Shown: positions 9,602 through 18,382, numbered from the stretch's first letter. The stretch: DNA of 64,000 nucleotides from Nonomuraea wenchangensis (GCF_900111685.1 NZ_FOHX01000001.1:496001-560000), one strand, 5' to 3'. Notes: a model not told the origin generated them from the sequence alone. Numbers and translations: made by a program.

Positions 9602-10981
9602 TCAGGACATCCCCACCTTAACGGTCACCCCGCGCTGTTCGGCGCGTTCGAGCAGCCTGCGCCCCGCCTCGGCCCCGGCCCGCCCGAGCGCGTCCTGCGA
9701 GGCGGTCCTGAGCTCGCCGTCGGCGACCACCGTACGCCCGCCGACCAGCAGCCGGACGAGCGGCAGCGCGGGCCCGAACACCAGCGCGCAGACCGGGTCG
9801 GCGACCGCTGCCGTGTACGGCCCGTCCACCCGCCACAGGGCGACGTCGGCGAGCTTGCCGGGCTCCAGCGTGCCCAGCTCGCCCTCGCGGCCGAGGTTGC
9901 GCGCTCCGCCCAGGGTGGCCAGCTCCAGCGCCTGGCGGGCGGTCAGCGCCCGCGGGCCGTAGCGGGCACGCTGGAACAGCAGGGCCTGGCGCATCTCGCC
10001 GGCCAGCGGCGTCAGCTCGGAGGAGGCGGAGCCGTCCACGCCGAGGCCGACGTTCACGCCGCGCCGCAGCATCTCCGAGACGCGGGCGACGCCCGCCCCG
10101 AGCCGCCCGTTGGAGGACGGGCAGTGGGCGGCGCCGGTGCCGGTGACGGCGAGTTTGGCGATGTCGGCGTCGCTGAGGTGCACCGCGTGCGCGAGCCACA
10201 CGTCCGGCCCGAGCCAGCCCAGCTTGTCCATGTAGTCCACGGGCCGCAGGCCGAACTGCTCCAGGCAGTGCTCGTCCTCGTCCACGGTCTCGGCGAGATG
10301 CGTGTGCAGGCGTACGCCCTTGTCCCGCGCCAGGGCGGCCGACTGCGTCATCAGCTCGCCGCTGGCCGAGAACGGCGAGCACGGCGCGACCGCCACCCGC
10401 AGCATCGAGGAGGGCGACGGGTCGTGGTAGGCGTCCACGGCCTCGGCGGTGGCGTCGAGGATCTCGTCCAGGTCCTCGACCACCTCGTCCGGCGGCAGGC
10501 CGCCGCGCGACTCGCCCCTGTCCATGGAGCCCCGTGCGGGATGGAAGCGGAGCCCGACCTCGCGCGCCGCCTCGATCCCGGCCGCGAACAGGTCGCCCCG
10601 CCCCTTCGGGAACAGGTAGTGGTGGTCGCTGGAGGTGGTGCAGCCGGACAGCGCCAGCCAGCCGAGCCCGGCCGCCGAGGCACCTCTGACGATCTCGGCG
10701 TCCATGGCGGCCCACACCCGGTAGAGCGCCACCAGCCACTCGAACAGGGTGGCGTCCTGCGCGAGCCCCTGGGAGGCCCACTGGTACAGGTGGTGGTGGG
10801 TGTTGACCAGCCCGGGGGTGGCCAGGCAGCCCGTGCCGTCGAGGCGTTCCGCGCCAGGCGCGTCGGGGGCGGGGCCGGGGCCCAGCCCGGCGATCCTGTC
10901 GCCCTCGATCCTCAGCCAGCCCCCGGCGATCTCGGGCCCGGCGACCGGCGCGAGGTGCACGTTCTCGATGATCAGGCTCAT
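9602..10981 (-). CDS. 8-oxoguanine deaminase-type amidohydrolase
   Basis: 459-aa zinc amidohydrolase of the TrzN/AtzA/guanine-deaminase superfamily. The metal motif NTHHHLYQ (about 61-68), then HTHLAET, HAVHLSD and VDGSASSE, follow the family order. Similarity of motifs such as GCTTSSDHHYLFP suggests 8-oxoguanine deaminase, which would produce urate for the uricase three genes upstream; ordinary guanine deaminase is the alternative. The ATG at 10981 overlaps the stop of the iron-sulfur subunit gene (ATGA), so it is co-translated with the oxidase subunits. Confidence 0.85.
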   Translation of the reverse strand: MSLIIENVHLAPVAGPEIAGGWLRIEGDRIAGLGPGPAPDAPGAERLDGTGCLATPGLVNTHHHLYQWASQGLAQDATLFEWLVALYRVWAAMDAEIVRGASAAGLGWLALSGCTTSSDHHYLFPKGRGDLFAAGIEAAREVGLRFHPARGSMDRGESRGGLPPDEVVEDLDEILDATAEAVDAYHDPSPSSMLRVAVAPCSPFSASGELMTQSAALARDKGVRLHTHLAETVDEDEHCLEQFGLRPVDYMDKLGWLGPDVWLAHAVHLSDADIAKLAVTGTGAAHCPSSNGRLGAGVARVSEMLRRGVNVGLGVDGSASSELTPLAGEMRQALLFQRARYGPRALTARQALELATLGGARNLGREGELGTLEPGKLADVALWRVDGPYTAAVADPVCALVFGPALPLVRLLVGGRTVVADGELRTASQDALGRAGAEAGRRLLERAEQRGVTVKVGMS

Positions 10982-11451
10982 CCGGCGGCCCCTTTCTTGG
11001 TGGCGGCCAGGCGCACCGCGTCGAGGATCTTCTCGTAGCCGGTGCACCGGCACAGGTTGCCCGCCAGCGCCTCGCGGATCTCCGCGTCGGACGGGTCCGG
11101 CAGGCGTTCCAGCAGGTCGTGCGCCTGCACGAGCAGGCCCGGCGTGCAGAAGCCGCACTGCACGGCCCCGCACTCGACGAACGCCTCCTGCACCGGGTCG
11201 AGCCTGTCCCCCTCGGCCAGGCCCTCCACGGTGCGCACCCGCCGGCCCTCGGCCTGCCCGGCGGCGACCAGGCAGGAGCAGACCGGCTCGCCGTCCAGGT
11301 AGACGGTGCACGAGCCGCACTCGCCCTGCTCGCAGGCGTTCTTGGAGCCGGGGAGGCCGAGCCGCTCGCGCAGCACGTACAGCAGGCTCTCGCCCTCCCA
11401 CACGCCGTCGGCGCTCTCCTCGCGGCCGTTCACGGTGAACGTGACGCGCAT
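10978..11451 (-). CDS. xanthine dehydrogenase-type (2Fe-2S) small subunit
   Basis: 157-aa electron-transfer subunit of a molybdenum hydroxylase. It has an N-terminal plant-ferredoxin cluster (CEQGECGSC, about 40-48, plus a Cys near 60) and a C-terminal helical cluster domain (CGFCTPG and CRCTGY). Its partners are the FAD subunit directly upstream (ATGA overlap) and a molybdopterin subunit that is not in this operon. The expected reaction is hypoxanthine/xanthine to urate, given the uricase nearby. Confidence 0.92.
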   Translation of the reverse strand: MRVTFTVNGREESADGVWEGESLLYVLRERLGLPGSKNACEQGECGSCTVYLDGEPVCSCLVAAGQAEGRRVRTVEGLAEGDRLDPVQEAFVECGAVQCGFCTPGLLVQAHDLLERLPDPSDAEIREALAGNLCRCTGYEKILDAVRLAATKKGAAG

Positions 11452-12314
11452 CAGGCCGCCCTCCTTCCGCGGTGGTCGTTCCAGGCCCAGGTCAGCGTGC
11501 GGCGGGCCATGACGTCGAGGGCGCGCAGGCGGTAGGCGGCGGTGCCGCGCACGTCGTCGATCGGCGCGGCGGCCCGCGCGCACAGCCGCCCGAACCGCTC
11601 GACCAGCGCCGGATCGAGCGTGGGGCCGTCCCAGTCGAGCTCGCGGGCCATCAGGTCCTCGGCCTCCTCGGCCCGGCGCGGGGTGGGTGCGGCCGAGCCG
11701 ATGCCGGTGCCCACCCGCCGCCGCGCGGGGTCGAGCGCGACCGCGAACGAGCACACCGCGATCACCATGGCGTTGCGGGTGCCGACCTTGGAGAAGTATT
11801 GAGGGCCCGGCGCGCTCGGCACGCGCACGGCCCTGATCAGCTCGTCCGGCCGCAGGGCGCTGCGCTTGACGCCGAGGTAGAACTCCGCGGCGGGGATCGT
11901 CCGCACGCCCCCGTCCCGCGACTCCACCTCGATCACCGCCCCGGCGGCCAGCAGCGGCGGATGGCTGTCGCCGGCGGGCGAGGCCGCGCCGAGGTTGCCG
12001 CCCACCGTGCCGCGGTTGCGGATCTGCGGCGAGCCGACCGTACGGGCCGCCTGCGCCAGCCCCGGCACGACGCCGCCCAGCTCCTCGACGACCACCCGGT
12101 ACGGCACCCCGGCCCCGATCCGGCACTCGCCCCCGCCCACGGACCACTCCCGCAGCTCGGCCACCCGCGTCAGGTCGAGCAGCGCGGGCGGCCTGCGCAC
12201 CGCGAAGTTGATCTCCACCATGACGTCGGTGCCGCCCTGGAGCGGCACCGCCTCCGGCTGGTCCGCCTTGGCTGCCAGCGCCTCCGCCCACGTCGTGGGC
12301 CGCAAGAAGTCCAT
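11451..12314 (-). CDS. xanthine dehydrogenase-type FAD-binding subunit
   Basis: 287-aa CoxM/XdhB-like medium subunit of a molybdenum hydroxylase. FAD pyrophosphate contacts are seen as LQGGTDVMVEINF (about 26-38) and the signature TVGSPQIRNRGTVGGNLG (about 91-108). The C-terminal CO-dehydrogenase flavoprotein domain follows. It begins six bases after the uricase stop and overlaps the iron-sulfur subunit, placing it mid-operon. It should pass electrons from the iron-sulfur subunit to NAD+ or another acceptor. Confidence 0.92.
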   Translation of the reverse strand: MDFLRPTTWAEALAAKADQPEAVPLQGGTDVMVEINFAVRRPPALLDLTRVAELREWSVGGGECRIGAGVPYRVVVEELGGVVPGLAQAARTVGSPQIRNRGTVGGNLGAASPAGDSHPPLLAAGAVIEVESRDGGVRTIPAAEFYLGVKRSALRPDELIRAVRVPSAPGPQYFSKVGTRNAMVIAVCSFAVALDPARRRVGTGIGSAAPTPRRAEEAEDLMARELDWDGPTLDPALVERFGRLCARAAAPIDDVRGTAAYRLRALDVMARRTLTWAWNDHRGRRAA

Positions 12315-12319
12315 CGTCG

Positions 12320-13180
12320 CTACTCCCAGGCGAATCCGGCGTCGGGCGCGTCCTCGCGCAGCACGCCGCCCTCGATGAGCCCGTACGGCCGGTCGGCGGC
12401 GTGGTAGACCTCGTTGTCGTTGTCCAGGCCGAACGGCGACAGGTCCACCAGGAAGTGGTGCCTGTTGGGCAGGGCGAGCCGCACCTCGCACAGCTCGGGA
12501 CAGGAGGTCAGGACGCGCTCGCCCATCGCGTACAGGGTCTGCTGGAGCGACAGGCTGTGGGTGCCGGCGAACGCCTCCAGCAGGCAGCTGCGGGCCCGCT
12601 CGTACGAGGCCGCGTGGTCGCCGCTCTCGCCGAGGTGCCGCCAGCGGGCGGTCACGGCCGTGGCCAGGATGCGGTCGGTGGTGGGCTGGAGGGTGGTGTA
12701 CTCGTCCACGGCGAACCCGTGGAACTCCGAGCCGGTGGTGTTGAGCAGCACCAGGTCCTTGAGCCCTGACACCACCGTGGTGCGGCCGTCGCGGTCGTGG
12801 TGGACGACGCAGGTGCGCACCTCGCCGCCGTCCCGTACGAACGAGTGCGGGCCGCCGCGCCGCCAGCCGTACTCCTCGATCTCCACCCGCGCGTGGTGCA
12901 CCGCCCGCCCCGCGCCGACGAAGTGCCGGGCCAGCAGCAGCGCGAACTCCTCGATCTCGCCGACACCGTGCTTGCGCGCGAAGGCTTGAACGGTGTTCTT
13001 CTGGCTGTCGGTCGGCAGCACGGCGGCGTTGTCGCCGGTCAGGTGCACGGCCTCCATGTCGCCGGAGAGCGCGGTGGCGACGTTGAGATCCTTGAGGTGG
13101 TGGACGGGCCCTTCACGGACGACCCGGACGAGCCTGACGCCCGCCTTGCCGTAGCGGTTGTGGCCGAGCTTGACGGTCAT
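12320..13180 (-). CDS. uox: urate oxidase (uricase)
   Basis: 286-aa cofactor-free uricase converting urate to 5-hydroxyisourate. Two T-fold domains are recognisable. The catalytic Thr region is LPTDSQKNTVQAFA (about 56-69), and the paired element TTGSEFHGF and NRHHFLVDL near the C-terminus are typical. The ATG at 13180 overlaps the stop of the hydroxyisourate hydrolase gene. It is third in the operon uraD-uraH-uox and precedes the dehydrogenase subunits. Confidence 0.95.
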   Translation of the reverse strand: MTVKLGHNRYGKAGVRLVRVVREGPVHHLKDLNVATALSGDMEAVHLTGDNAAVLPTDSQKNTVQAFARKHGVGEIEEFALLLARHFVGAGRAVHHARVEIEEYGWRRGGPHSFVRDGGEVRTCVVHHDRDGRTTVVSGLKDLVLLNTTGSEFHGFAVDEYTTLQPTTDRILATAVTARWRHLGESGDHAASYERARSCLLEAFAGTHSLSLQQTLYAMGERVLTSCPELCEVRLALPNRHHFLVDLSPFGLDNDNEVYHAADRPYGLIEGGVLREDAPDAGFAWE

Positions 13181-13485
13181 CAGCTTCCTCGGTAGGTGGA
13201 GTAGGCGTAGGGGCTGAGCAGCAGCGGCACGTGGTGGTGCTGCGCGGGGTCGGTGACGGTGAAGGCGATGACGACCTCGGGGTAGAAGGTCTCGGCGAGG
13301 TAGCCGGCAGTGTCGAAGACGACCCGGTGCACGCCCGCGCCCGCGGTGTCCCATCCCTTGATCCGGCCGTCGCCGTCGGTGCGGCCCTCGGCCAGGACCC
13401 GCCCGCCGGCGTCCTCCAGGCGCACCCGCACCCCGGCGGCCGGCCGCCCGGCGACCGCGTCGAGCACGTGCGTCGAGAAGCTCAC
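13180..13485 (-). CDS. uraH: 5-hydroxyisourate hydrolase (transthyretin-like)
   Basis: 101-aa enzyme hydrolysing 5-hydroxyisourate to OHCU. It shows the three hallmarks: an N-terminal STHVLD histidine, a central Arg region (RIKGW), and the C-terminal tetrapeptide Tyr-Arg-Gly-Ser. The start is a GTG at 13485 with GGAGGGGA immediately upstream, overlapping the uraD stop; its own stop overlaps the uricase start. It acts between uricase and the decarboxylase. Confidence 0.95.
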   Translation of the reverse strand: MSFSTHVLDAVAGRPAAGVRVRLEDAGGRVLAEGRTDGDGRIKGWDTAGAGVHRVVFDTAGYLAETFYPEVVIAFTVTDPAQHHHVPLLLSPYAYSTYRGS

Positions 13486-13991
13486 TCCCCTCCTCCCATC
13501 AGCTTGACCAGCCGCAACCGGGTGATCTTCGCCAGCTCGCCGCGTACGGCCGCGCGCTCGCGCTCCTCGTCGTTGCCCAGCCGCTCGCGCAGCCTCGCCA
13601 GCAGCTCGGCCCCGCCGAGGCCGGTGGCGCACACCAGGTAGACGTGCCCGAAGCGGGCCTCGTAGGCCCGGTTGCCCTCGGCGAGCGCCGCACGCAGGTC
13701 GTCCCCGACGCCGGACTGCTCCTGCCGCGACCAGGCCGCCTCCCGCCCCGCGCCGGCGGGCCGCTCCCCGATCCTGGGGTGGGCGGCCAGCGCCTCCAGC
13801 ACGTCCGGCCAGGCCAGCGCGCCGGCCGCCGCCTCGGCCGCGGCCAGCAGGCCGGCGAGGTCGCCGTACGGCCGGCCCGCCGCCACGCGCGCGGCGAAGG
13901 CCGTCGAGGCGCAGCAGGCGCGCAGCTCCTCCTCGGCCTGTCCCGCCGGGGCGGCGTTGAACGCGGCGAGCGCGCTGAGCGTTGCGGGCAT
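13482..13991 (-). CDS. uraD: OHCU decarboxylase
   Basis: About 169-aa enzyme converting 2-oxo-4-hydroxy-4-carboxy-5-ureidoimidazoline to S-allantoin. The family pattern is clear: FNAAP near the N-terminus, CCAS, the catalytic HPRIG (about 77-81), and SRQEQSG. The ATG at 13991 matches the usual N-terminus, though an in-frame GTG at 14006 is possible; neither has a strong ribosome binding site. It is the first gene of the urate-to-allantoin operon and faces the endonuclease IV gene across a 175-base region without an obvious operator. Confidence 0.9.
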   Translation of the reverse strand: MPATLSALAAFNAAPAGQAEEELRACCASTAFAARVAAGRPYGDLAGLLAAAEAAAGALAWPDVLEALAAHPRIGERPAGAGREAAWSRQEQSGVGDDLRAALAEGNRAYEARFGHVYLVCATGLGGAELLARLRERLGNDEERERAAVRGELAKITRLRLVKLMGGGE

Positions 13992-14166
13992 GTGAGAAGT
14001 ACACACAGGCCCTTCGTGCCCGGTCCATCCGCGAGAACTCCCAACTCCCGCCCCCGGTGCGGCCCGCTTTTCGTGTCATGCTCCAACCCGCTCACCGGGC
14101 GACACGGACTCTGCGCAGGTCGCGGCGGATCTGGGCGGCGCGCGGTGCGCCTAAACTGAGGGCATC

Positions 14167-15009
14167 ATGAGCCCAACATCCCTGATCGGCGGACACGTGT
14201 CCGTGACCGGCGGCCTGGCGACCGGCGGCCTTAAGTACATGGCCGAGATCGGCGCCGAGATGATCCAGGTGTTCGTCACCAACCCGCGCGGATGGGCGCT
14301 CAACGACGGCAAGCCCGACCAGGACGCCAAGCTGGCCGAGTCGGGGGTCACGGCCTTCATCCACGTGCCCTACCTCGTCAACTTCGGCTCGCCTAACGCC
14401 GACACGCTCGCCAACTCGGTCGACGTGGTCCGCCACGGGCTGCGGCGCGGCGTCGAGACCGGCGCGAAGGGCGTCGTGGTGCACACCGGCTCGGCGGTGA
14501 CGCAGCCGCGCGAGGACGCCATGCGCCAGCTCCGCGAGCATCTGCTGCCGCTGCTGGACGAGATCCCCGACGGCGGGCCCGACCTGCTGCTCGAACCGAT
14601 GGCCGGGCAGGGCGCCATGCTGTGCGCGACCGTCCAGGACCTGGAGCCCTACCTGGCGGCCCTGGAGTGGCATCCGCGCGCCTGCGTCTGCCTCGACACC
14701 TGCCACGCCTTCGCCGCCGGCCACGACCTGGCCGCGCCGGGCGGGGTGGCCGAGACGTTCGACGCGCTGCACCGCATCGCGCCGGGCCGGCTCAAGCTGA
14801 TCCACGCCAACGACTCCAAGGACGTGTGCGGGGCGAAGAAGGACCGGCACGAGAACATCGGCGCGGGACACATCGGCGCGGAGCCGTTCGCGGAGATCAT
14901 GCGGCATCCGGCGGTGGCGGGCGTGCCCCTCTGCATCGAGACGCCCGGCAAGGCGCCCAAGCACGCCGAGGACATCGCCCTGCTGAAGAAGCTGCGCGAC
15001 TCCCTCTGA
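14167..15009 (+). CDS. nfo: endonuclease IV (AP endonuclease)
   Basis: 280-aa TIM-barrel DNA repair enzyme that nicks 5' of abasic sites using a trinuclear zinc site. Ligands are seen in IGGHVSV (His10), HTGS, LLLEPMAGQG, CLDTCHAF, LIHANDSK, GAGHIGAEPF and LCIETPG, in the family order. A TAAACT -10 box at 14152-14157 lies ten bases before the ATG, so the leader is very short, with only GAGGG as a weak ribosome binding site. It is a single gene, divergent from the purine operon. Confidence 0.93.
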   Translation: MSPTSLIGGHVSVTGGLATGGLKYMAEIGAEMIQVFVTNPRGWALNDGKPDQDAKLAESGVTAFIHVPYLVNFGSPNADTLANSVDVVRHGLRRGVETGAKGVVVHTGSAVTQPREDAMRQLREHLLPLLDEIPDGGPDLLLEPMAGQGAMLCATVQDLEPYLAALEWHPRACVCLDTCHAFAAGHDLAAPGGVAETFDALHRIAPGRLKLIHANDSKDVCGAKKDRHENIGAGHIGAEPFAEIMRHPAVAGVPLCIETPGKAPKHAEDIALLKKLRDSL

Positions 15010-15572
15010 GCCGCCCGCGACGGGTGCGGCAACGGCGGGCTCTTGTGACGCTGGGGCGCCCGCGCGCGCGATCCGACCGCCCCCGTGGCCGGATCGCGGG
15101 GCCGGCGAACCGGCCGCGGCGGGCGCCCCTTCACGAGCCGGCGTGGCGGGCCCCACCCCCCGGTCAAGGGCCCGGCCGCCGCGGCGGCCGGCGATGGCCG
15201 CCGGTGAATCCGGCGCATCAGACCTGCGGTGAGCCCCCCGGCTCGTCCCCCCGATGCGCCGGAGTGGCTTCCGATGCCTTGACACTACGGATGCGATCTT
15301 GGGAGCGAAACCCTGTTGATGACCAGCGCGTCGAACGGTCAGTAGTCAGCGCTGTACGGAGAGTGCGTTGACGACGAGCGGTCACTCCGGGACGACGAGC
15401 GGCCGATTCCGGGGCGCGCCCGGCGGCCGGGCACCCGCGTCCGCGCCCTCGTCCGGCCCGCCGCCCTGCCGTCCGAGGGCATGTGACCAGGGAAATCATT
15501 ACCACCGGCGCGGGCGGTCCGCTCCCGTGAGCGGCGCCGGGGCGGGACGTGCCCGCACCCCGTTTCACGCCC
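15010..15572. other. 563-base gene-free region with nested inverted repeats
   Basis: No credible gene is seen. Outer arms GGGGCGCCCGC (15053-15063) and GCGGGCGCCCC (15119-15129) enclose two further hairpins: CGCGATCCG / CGGATCGCG (15067-15075 and 15090-15098) and GGCCGG-CGAA-CCGGCC (15100-15115). Together they draw a three-way junction. A perfect 20-bp palindrome centred in 15172-15191 and an 11-bp inverted repeat (15209-15219 / 15253-15263) follow. A 21-22-base imperfect direct repeat starting GACGACGAGCGG lies at 15370-15391 and 15391-15413. The first element may terminate nfo; the rest is unexplained. Confidence 0.6.
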
Positions 15573-16313
15573 TTACGAGATCACGGCCCGGTGCTGGCGG
15601 ACGAGCTGCTCACGCACCTGGCGGCTGTGCCGGCGGCTCACCGGGAGCTGCTCGCCGCCGACGGTGAGCGTCACCCGCCCGCCCTCGAACCGCAGCTCGC
15701 TGACGTGCCGCGCCGACACCAGCGTGCTGCGGTGGATGCGCAGGAACCCGGCCTGCGACCAGCGCCGCTCCAGCGCGGCCAGCGACATGCGGACGAGATA
15801 GCTGCCGTCCACCGTGTGCAGCCGCACGTAGTCGCCCTTGGCCTCGGCGTAGCGTACGGCCTGCTGCGGCACGAACCGGGTGCGCCCGCCCAGCTCGACC
15901 GGGATGACGTCGTCCTGCGCCGGCTCGGCCGCGGGCGCGGCGGCGGCCTCCAGCCGGCGCACGGCCTCCGACAGCCGCTCGGCCCGGACCGGCTTGAGCA
16001 GGTAGTCGACCGCCTCCAGCTCGAACGCCTGCACCGCGCACTCCTCGTGCGCGGTGACGAAGACCAGCTTCGGCGGGCTGGGGAAGCCGCCGACCAGCCG
16101 GGCCAGGTCGAGCCCGTCGAGCCCCGGCATGCGGATGTCGAGGAAGACGCCGTCGAGCCGTTCGCCGCCGCCGATCATCTGGACCATGTCCTGCAGCGCC
16201 GTGACGCCGTCGGCCGCGGTCGAGACGTGCTCGATCCGGTCGTCCTGGCGCAGCAGGTAGGCCAGCTCCTCCAGGGCGGGGACCTCGTCGTCCACGGCCA
16301 GCACTCTCAGCAT
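15573..16313 (-). CDS. LytTR-type response regulator
   Basis: 246-aa two-component regulator. The receiver domain (about 1-120) has the acidic pair in LAVDDE, the phospho-acceptor Asp in VFLDIRMPGLDG and Lys in YLLKPV. The C-terminal LytTR DNA-binding domain (about 140-240) includes YAEAKGDYVRLHT and FLRIHRSTLV. The ATG at 16313 is preferred because it gives the standard N-terminus; a GTG at 16322 is possible. It lies 66 bases downstream of its sensor kinase gene and is surely its partner. The target genes are not evident here. Confidence 0.93.
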   Translation of the reverse strand: MLRVLAVDDEVPALEELAYLLRQDDRIEHVSTAADGVTALQDMVQMIGGGERLDGVFLDIRMPGLDGLDLARLVGGFPSPPKLVFVTAHEECAVQAFELEAVDYLLKPVRAERLSEAVRRLEAAAAPAAEPAQDDVIPVELGGRTRFVPQQAVRYAEAKGDYVRLHTVDGSYLVRMSLAALERRWSQAGFLRIHRSTLVSARHVSELRFEGGRVTLTVGGEQLPVSRRHSRQVREQLVRQHRAVIS

Positions 16314-16379
16314 GGCCGCCACGCTGCCGCATGAACGCGAAGGTCACAAGCGACACGCCAACGGAGCGTGCTGATTCGG

Positions 16380-17567
16380 CTACACCTCGGCGGCGTGCGT
16401 CCTGGGGGCGTGCGTCTTGGGCACGCGCAGCCGCACCTTCGTCCCGGCGCCGAGCGCGGTCTCCACGACCAGGCCGTAGGAGTCCCCGTAGATCTGGCGC
16501 ATCCGCAGGTCCACGTTGGCCAGGCCGATGCCGGCGCCCTCGCGCGCCGGGTCCTCGTCCAGCATGCGGCGGGCGCACTCCGGGTCCATGCCGGCGCCGT
16601 CGTCCTCGACCGTGATGTGCGCCTCGGGCCCCGCGTCGCGCACCACCACCCGCACCTCGCCGCCGCGGGCGGCCCGCATGCCGTGCTTGATGGCGTTCTC
16701 GACCAGGGGTTGCAGGCACAGGAACGGCACCGGCACGGGCAGCACCTCGGGGGCCACCTGCATGCTGAAGCGCAGCCGGTCGCCGAAGCGGGCCCGTTCC
16801 AGCAGCAGGTAGTGGTCGACGCAGGTGAGCTCGTCGGCCAGGGTGGTGAAGTCGTGGGCGCGGCGCAGCGCGTACCGGGAGAAGTCGGCGAAGTCGAGCA
16901 GCAGCTCGCGGGCGCGTTTGGGGTCGGTGCGCACGAACGAGGCGATCGTGGTGAGCGCGTTGTAGACGAAGTGCGGCGAGATCTGGGCGCGCAGCGCGCG
17001 CGTCTCGGCCTCCAGCGCCCGCCGCCTGGAGGCGTCGAGCTCGGCCAGTTCGAGCTGTCCCGACACCCACCCGGCGACCTCGGTGACGGTGCGCACGAGC
17101 GCGGCGCTCAGCTCGTCGTCGATGGCCGCGAGCGCGCCCACGACGGTGCCCTCCACGGTGAGCGGCACCACGACGGCCCCGTGCGGCTCGCCCGCGAACA
17201 CCTGCGCCCGGCCGGCGGCCAGCGCGGCGCGGGCGTGCGTGAGCACGTCGTCGGTGCACGGGCCGTCCCAGGCCAGCGCGGCCTCGGTCGAGGTGATGGC
17301 GACGGCCCGGGTGCCGAGCAGGGCGCGCAGATGGCGTACGGCCTTGCGGGCGGAGTCGCGGTCGAGCCCGGCGCGCAGGGCGGGGGCGGCCATCGCGGCG
17401 AGGTGCAGGGTGGCGTAGGTGGCCTCGTCCGCCCGCCGACCCGTGAGCCCGCCCTCAGGCGGGCCTTCGTCGCCGCGGCTGCGTGGGCCACGGGCGAGAC
17501 GGGAGCCGGCGGCGAGCCCCGCGGCGACGGCCAGGCAGCACAGCGCCAGGCACGCGATGATCAGCAT
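16380..17567 (-). CDS. LytS-type sensor histidine kinase
   Basis: 395-aa membrane-anchored kinase. It has one N-terminal membrane segment (about 1-22), a GAF-like sensor region (about 60-170), the His_kinase domain with QISPHFVYNALTTI (phospho-acceptor His) and an ATPase domain with PLVENAIKHG (N box) and DDGAGM. Unlike classical LytS it lacks the multi-span 5TM sensor domain, so it probably senses a cytosolic ligand through GAF. It pairs with the LytTR regulator downstream. Confidence 0.92.
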   Translation of the reverse strand: MLIIACLALCCLAVAAGLAAGSRLARGPRSRGDEGPPEGGLTGRRADEATYATLHLAAMAAPALRAGLDRDSARKAVRHLRALLGTRAVAITSTEAALAWDGPCTDDVLTHARAALAAGRAQVFAGEPHGAVVVPLTVEGTVVGALAAIDDELSAALVRTVTEVAGWVSGQLELAELDASRRRALEAETRALRAQISPHFVYNALTTIASFVRTDPKRARELLLDFADFSRYALRRAHDFTTLADELTCVDHYLLLERARFGDRLRFSMQVAPEVLPVPVPFLCLQPLVENAIKHGMRAARGGEVRVVVRDAGPEAHITVEDDGAGMDPECARRMLDEDPAREGAGIGLANVDLRMRQIYGDSYGLVVETALGAGTKVRLRVPKTHAPRTHAAEV

Positions 17568-17621
17568 GCGGCAAACCGTAGTTCACTACGGTGCGTGTTC
17601 GCTCGCGAACGCAGAGTGAAG

Positions 17622-18218
17622 TCAGGGTGGTCCTTCGCCGGGTTCTTCCTGGTAGGAGTAGCGCTGCTCGCGCCAGGGGTCGGCGACGTTGTGGTAACCG
17701 CGCTCCTCCCAGAAGCCGCGCCGGTCCTCCAGGAGGTATTCGATGGCGCGCACCCACTTGACGCTCTTCCACGCGTACAGGTGCGGCACCACGATGCGGA
17801 CCGGGTGGCCGCGCTCGGCGCTGAGCGGCTTCTCGTCCAGCTCCATCGCGAACAGCGTCTCGGGGGCGGCGAAGTCGGACATGCGCAGGTTGGCGCTGTA
17901 GCCGTACTCGGCCCAGATCATGACGTGGCTGACGCCCGGGTCAGGCGGGGCGGCCGCCATGAGGGTCGCCGGGGCGACGCCGCGCCACTCGTTGGCCATG
18001 AGCGAGAACTTGGTCACGCAGTGGAAGTCGGCCACCCGCGTCACGCGGGGCAGGGACTCGAACTCGCTCCAGGTGAAACAGTGCTCCTCCCCGGAGGCGG
18101 TGGCGCCGAACACCTTGAAGTCCCAGGTCTCCGGTTTGAACCGCGGCACTCTGCCGTAGTGGATGACGGGTCGGCCGCGCGGGACGTACTGGCCTGGCGG
18201 CAGCCGCGACTCCTCCAC
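17622..18218 (-). CDS. sulfite oxidase-like molybdopterin oxidoreductase
   Basis: 198-aa single-domain protein of the oxidoreductase molybdopterin-binding family. The Mo-coordinating cysteine is in DFHCVTKFS (about 83-91), followed by WRGV and the downstream YGYSANLRMSD and RGHPVRIVVPHLYAWKSVKW stretches. There is no signal peptide, so it is probably cytoplasmic, unlike MsrP/YedY. The GTG at 18218 has GGGGAGA five bases upstream; the frame is open farther but without a better start. Its substrate is unknown. It is divergent from the DAHP synthase leader. Confidence 0.85.
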   Translation of the reverse strand: MEESRLPPGQYVPRGRPVIHYGRVPRFKPETWDFKVFGATASGEEHCFTWSEFESLPRVTRVADFHCVTKFSLMANEWRGVAPATLMAAAPPDPGVSHVMIWAEYGYSANLRMSDFAAPETLFAMELDEKPLSAERGHPVRIVVPHLYAWKSVKWVRAIEYLLEDRRGFWEERGYHNVADPWREQRYSYQEEPGEGPP

Positions 18219-18299
18219 GATCTCTCCCCTCACCTGACTCGCGTCTGACGCACATCCTGCCACCGGTCCGCGGGCGGCTCGCGGCCGGGTCTGATGCGA

Positions 18300-18305
18300 T
18301 AGGAT
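18300..18305 (+). promoter_or_regulatory. candidate -10 box for the DAHP synthase leader
   Basis: TAGGAT fits TANNNT and lies eight bases before the leader-peptide ATG at 18314, implying a very short or absent leader for the peptide. No clear -35 box is seen. Confidence 0.4.
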
Positions 18306-18313
18306 GCGGGCCT

Positions 18314-18382
18314 ATGCGCAACGCGTTCCTCTTTTGGTATGGCGACGGACCCGAGTCCGTTCGCCATCTGACGCTGCGCTAG
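18314..18382 (+). CDS. aromatic leader peptide (attenuator) upstream of DAHP synthase
   Basis: 22-codon open frame ATG...TAG. Residues 5-9 are Phe-Leu-Phe-Trp-Tyr, so four of five consecutive codons specify the three aromatic amino acids. The frame is followed by alternative RNA hairpins and a terminator (18397-18428) before the DAHP synthase start at 18461. This is the arrangement of ribosome-mediated attenuation: stalling at scarce Phe, Trp or Tyr codons would favour the antiterminator. Identification as a leader peptide is inferred from this layout. Confidence 0.8.
   Translation: MRNAFLFWYGDGPESVRHLTLR

Noticed and set aside
8144..11038. Plus-strand open frame of 964 codons
   Set aside because: It runs across the winged-helix gene in another frame and antisense through the EF-hand and deaminase genes, with no recognisable domain.
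15172..15191. Perfect 20-bp palindrome as an integration or replication site
   Set aside because: Made only of G and C in CCG/CGG runs; such palindromes arise easily in this composition, and no integrase or initiator gene is near.
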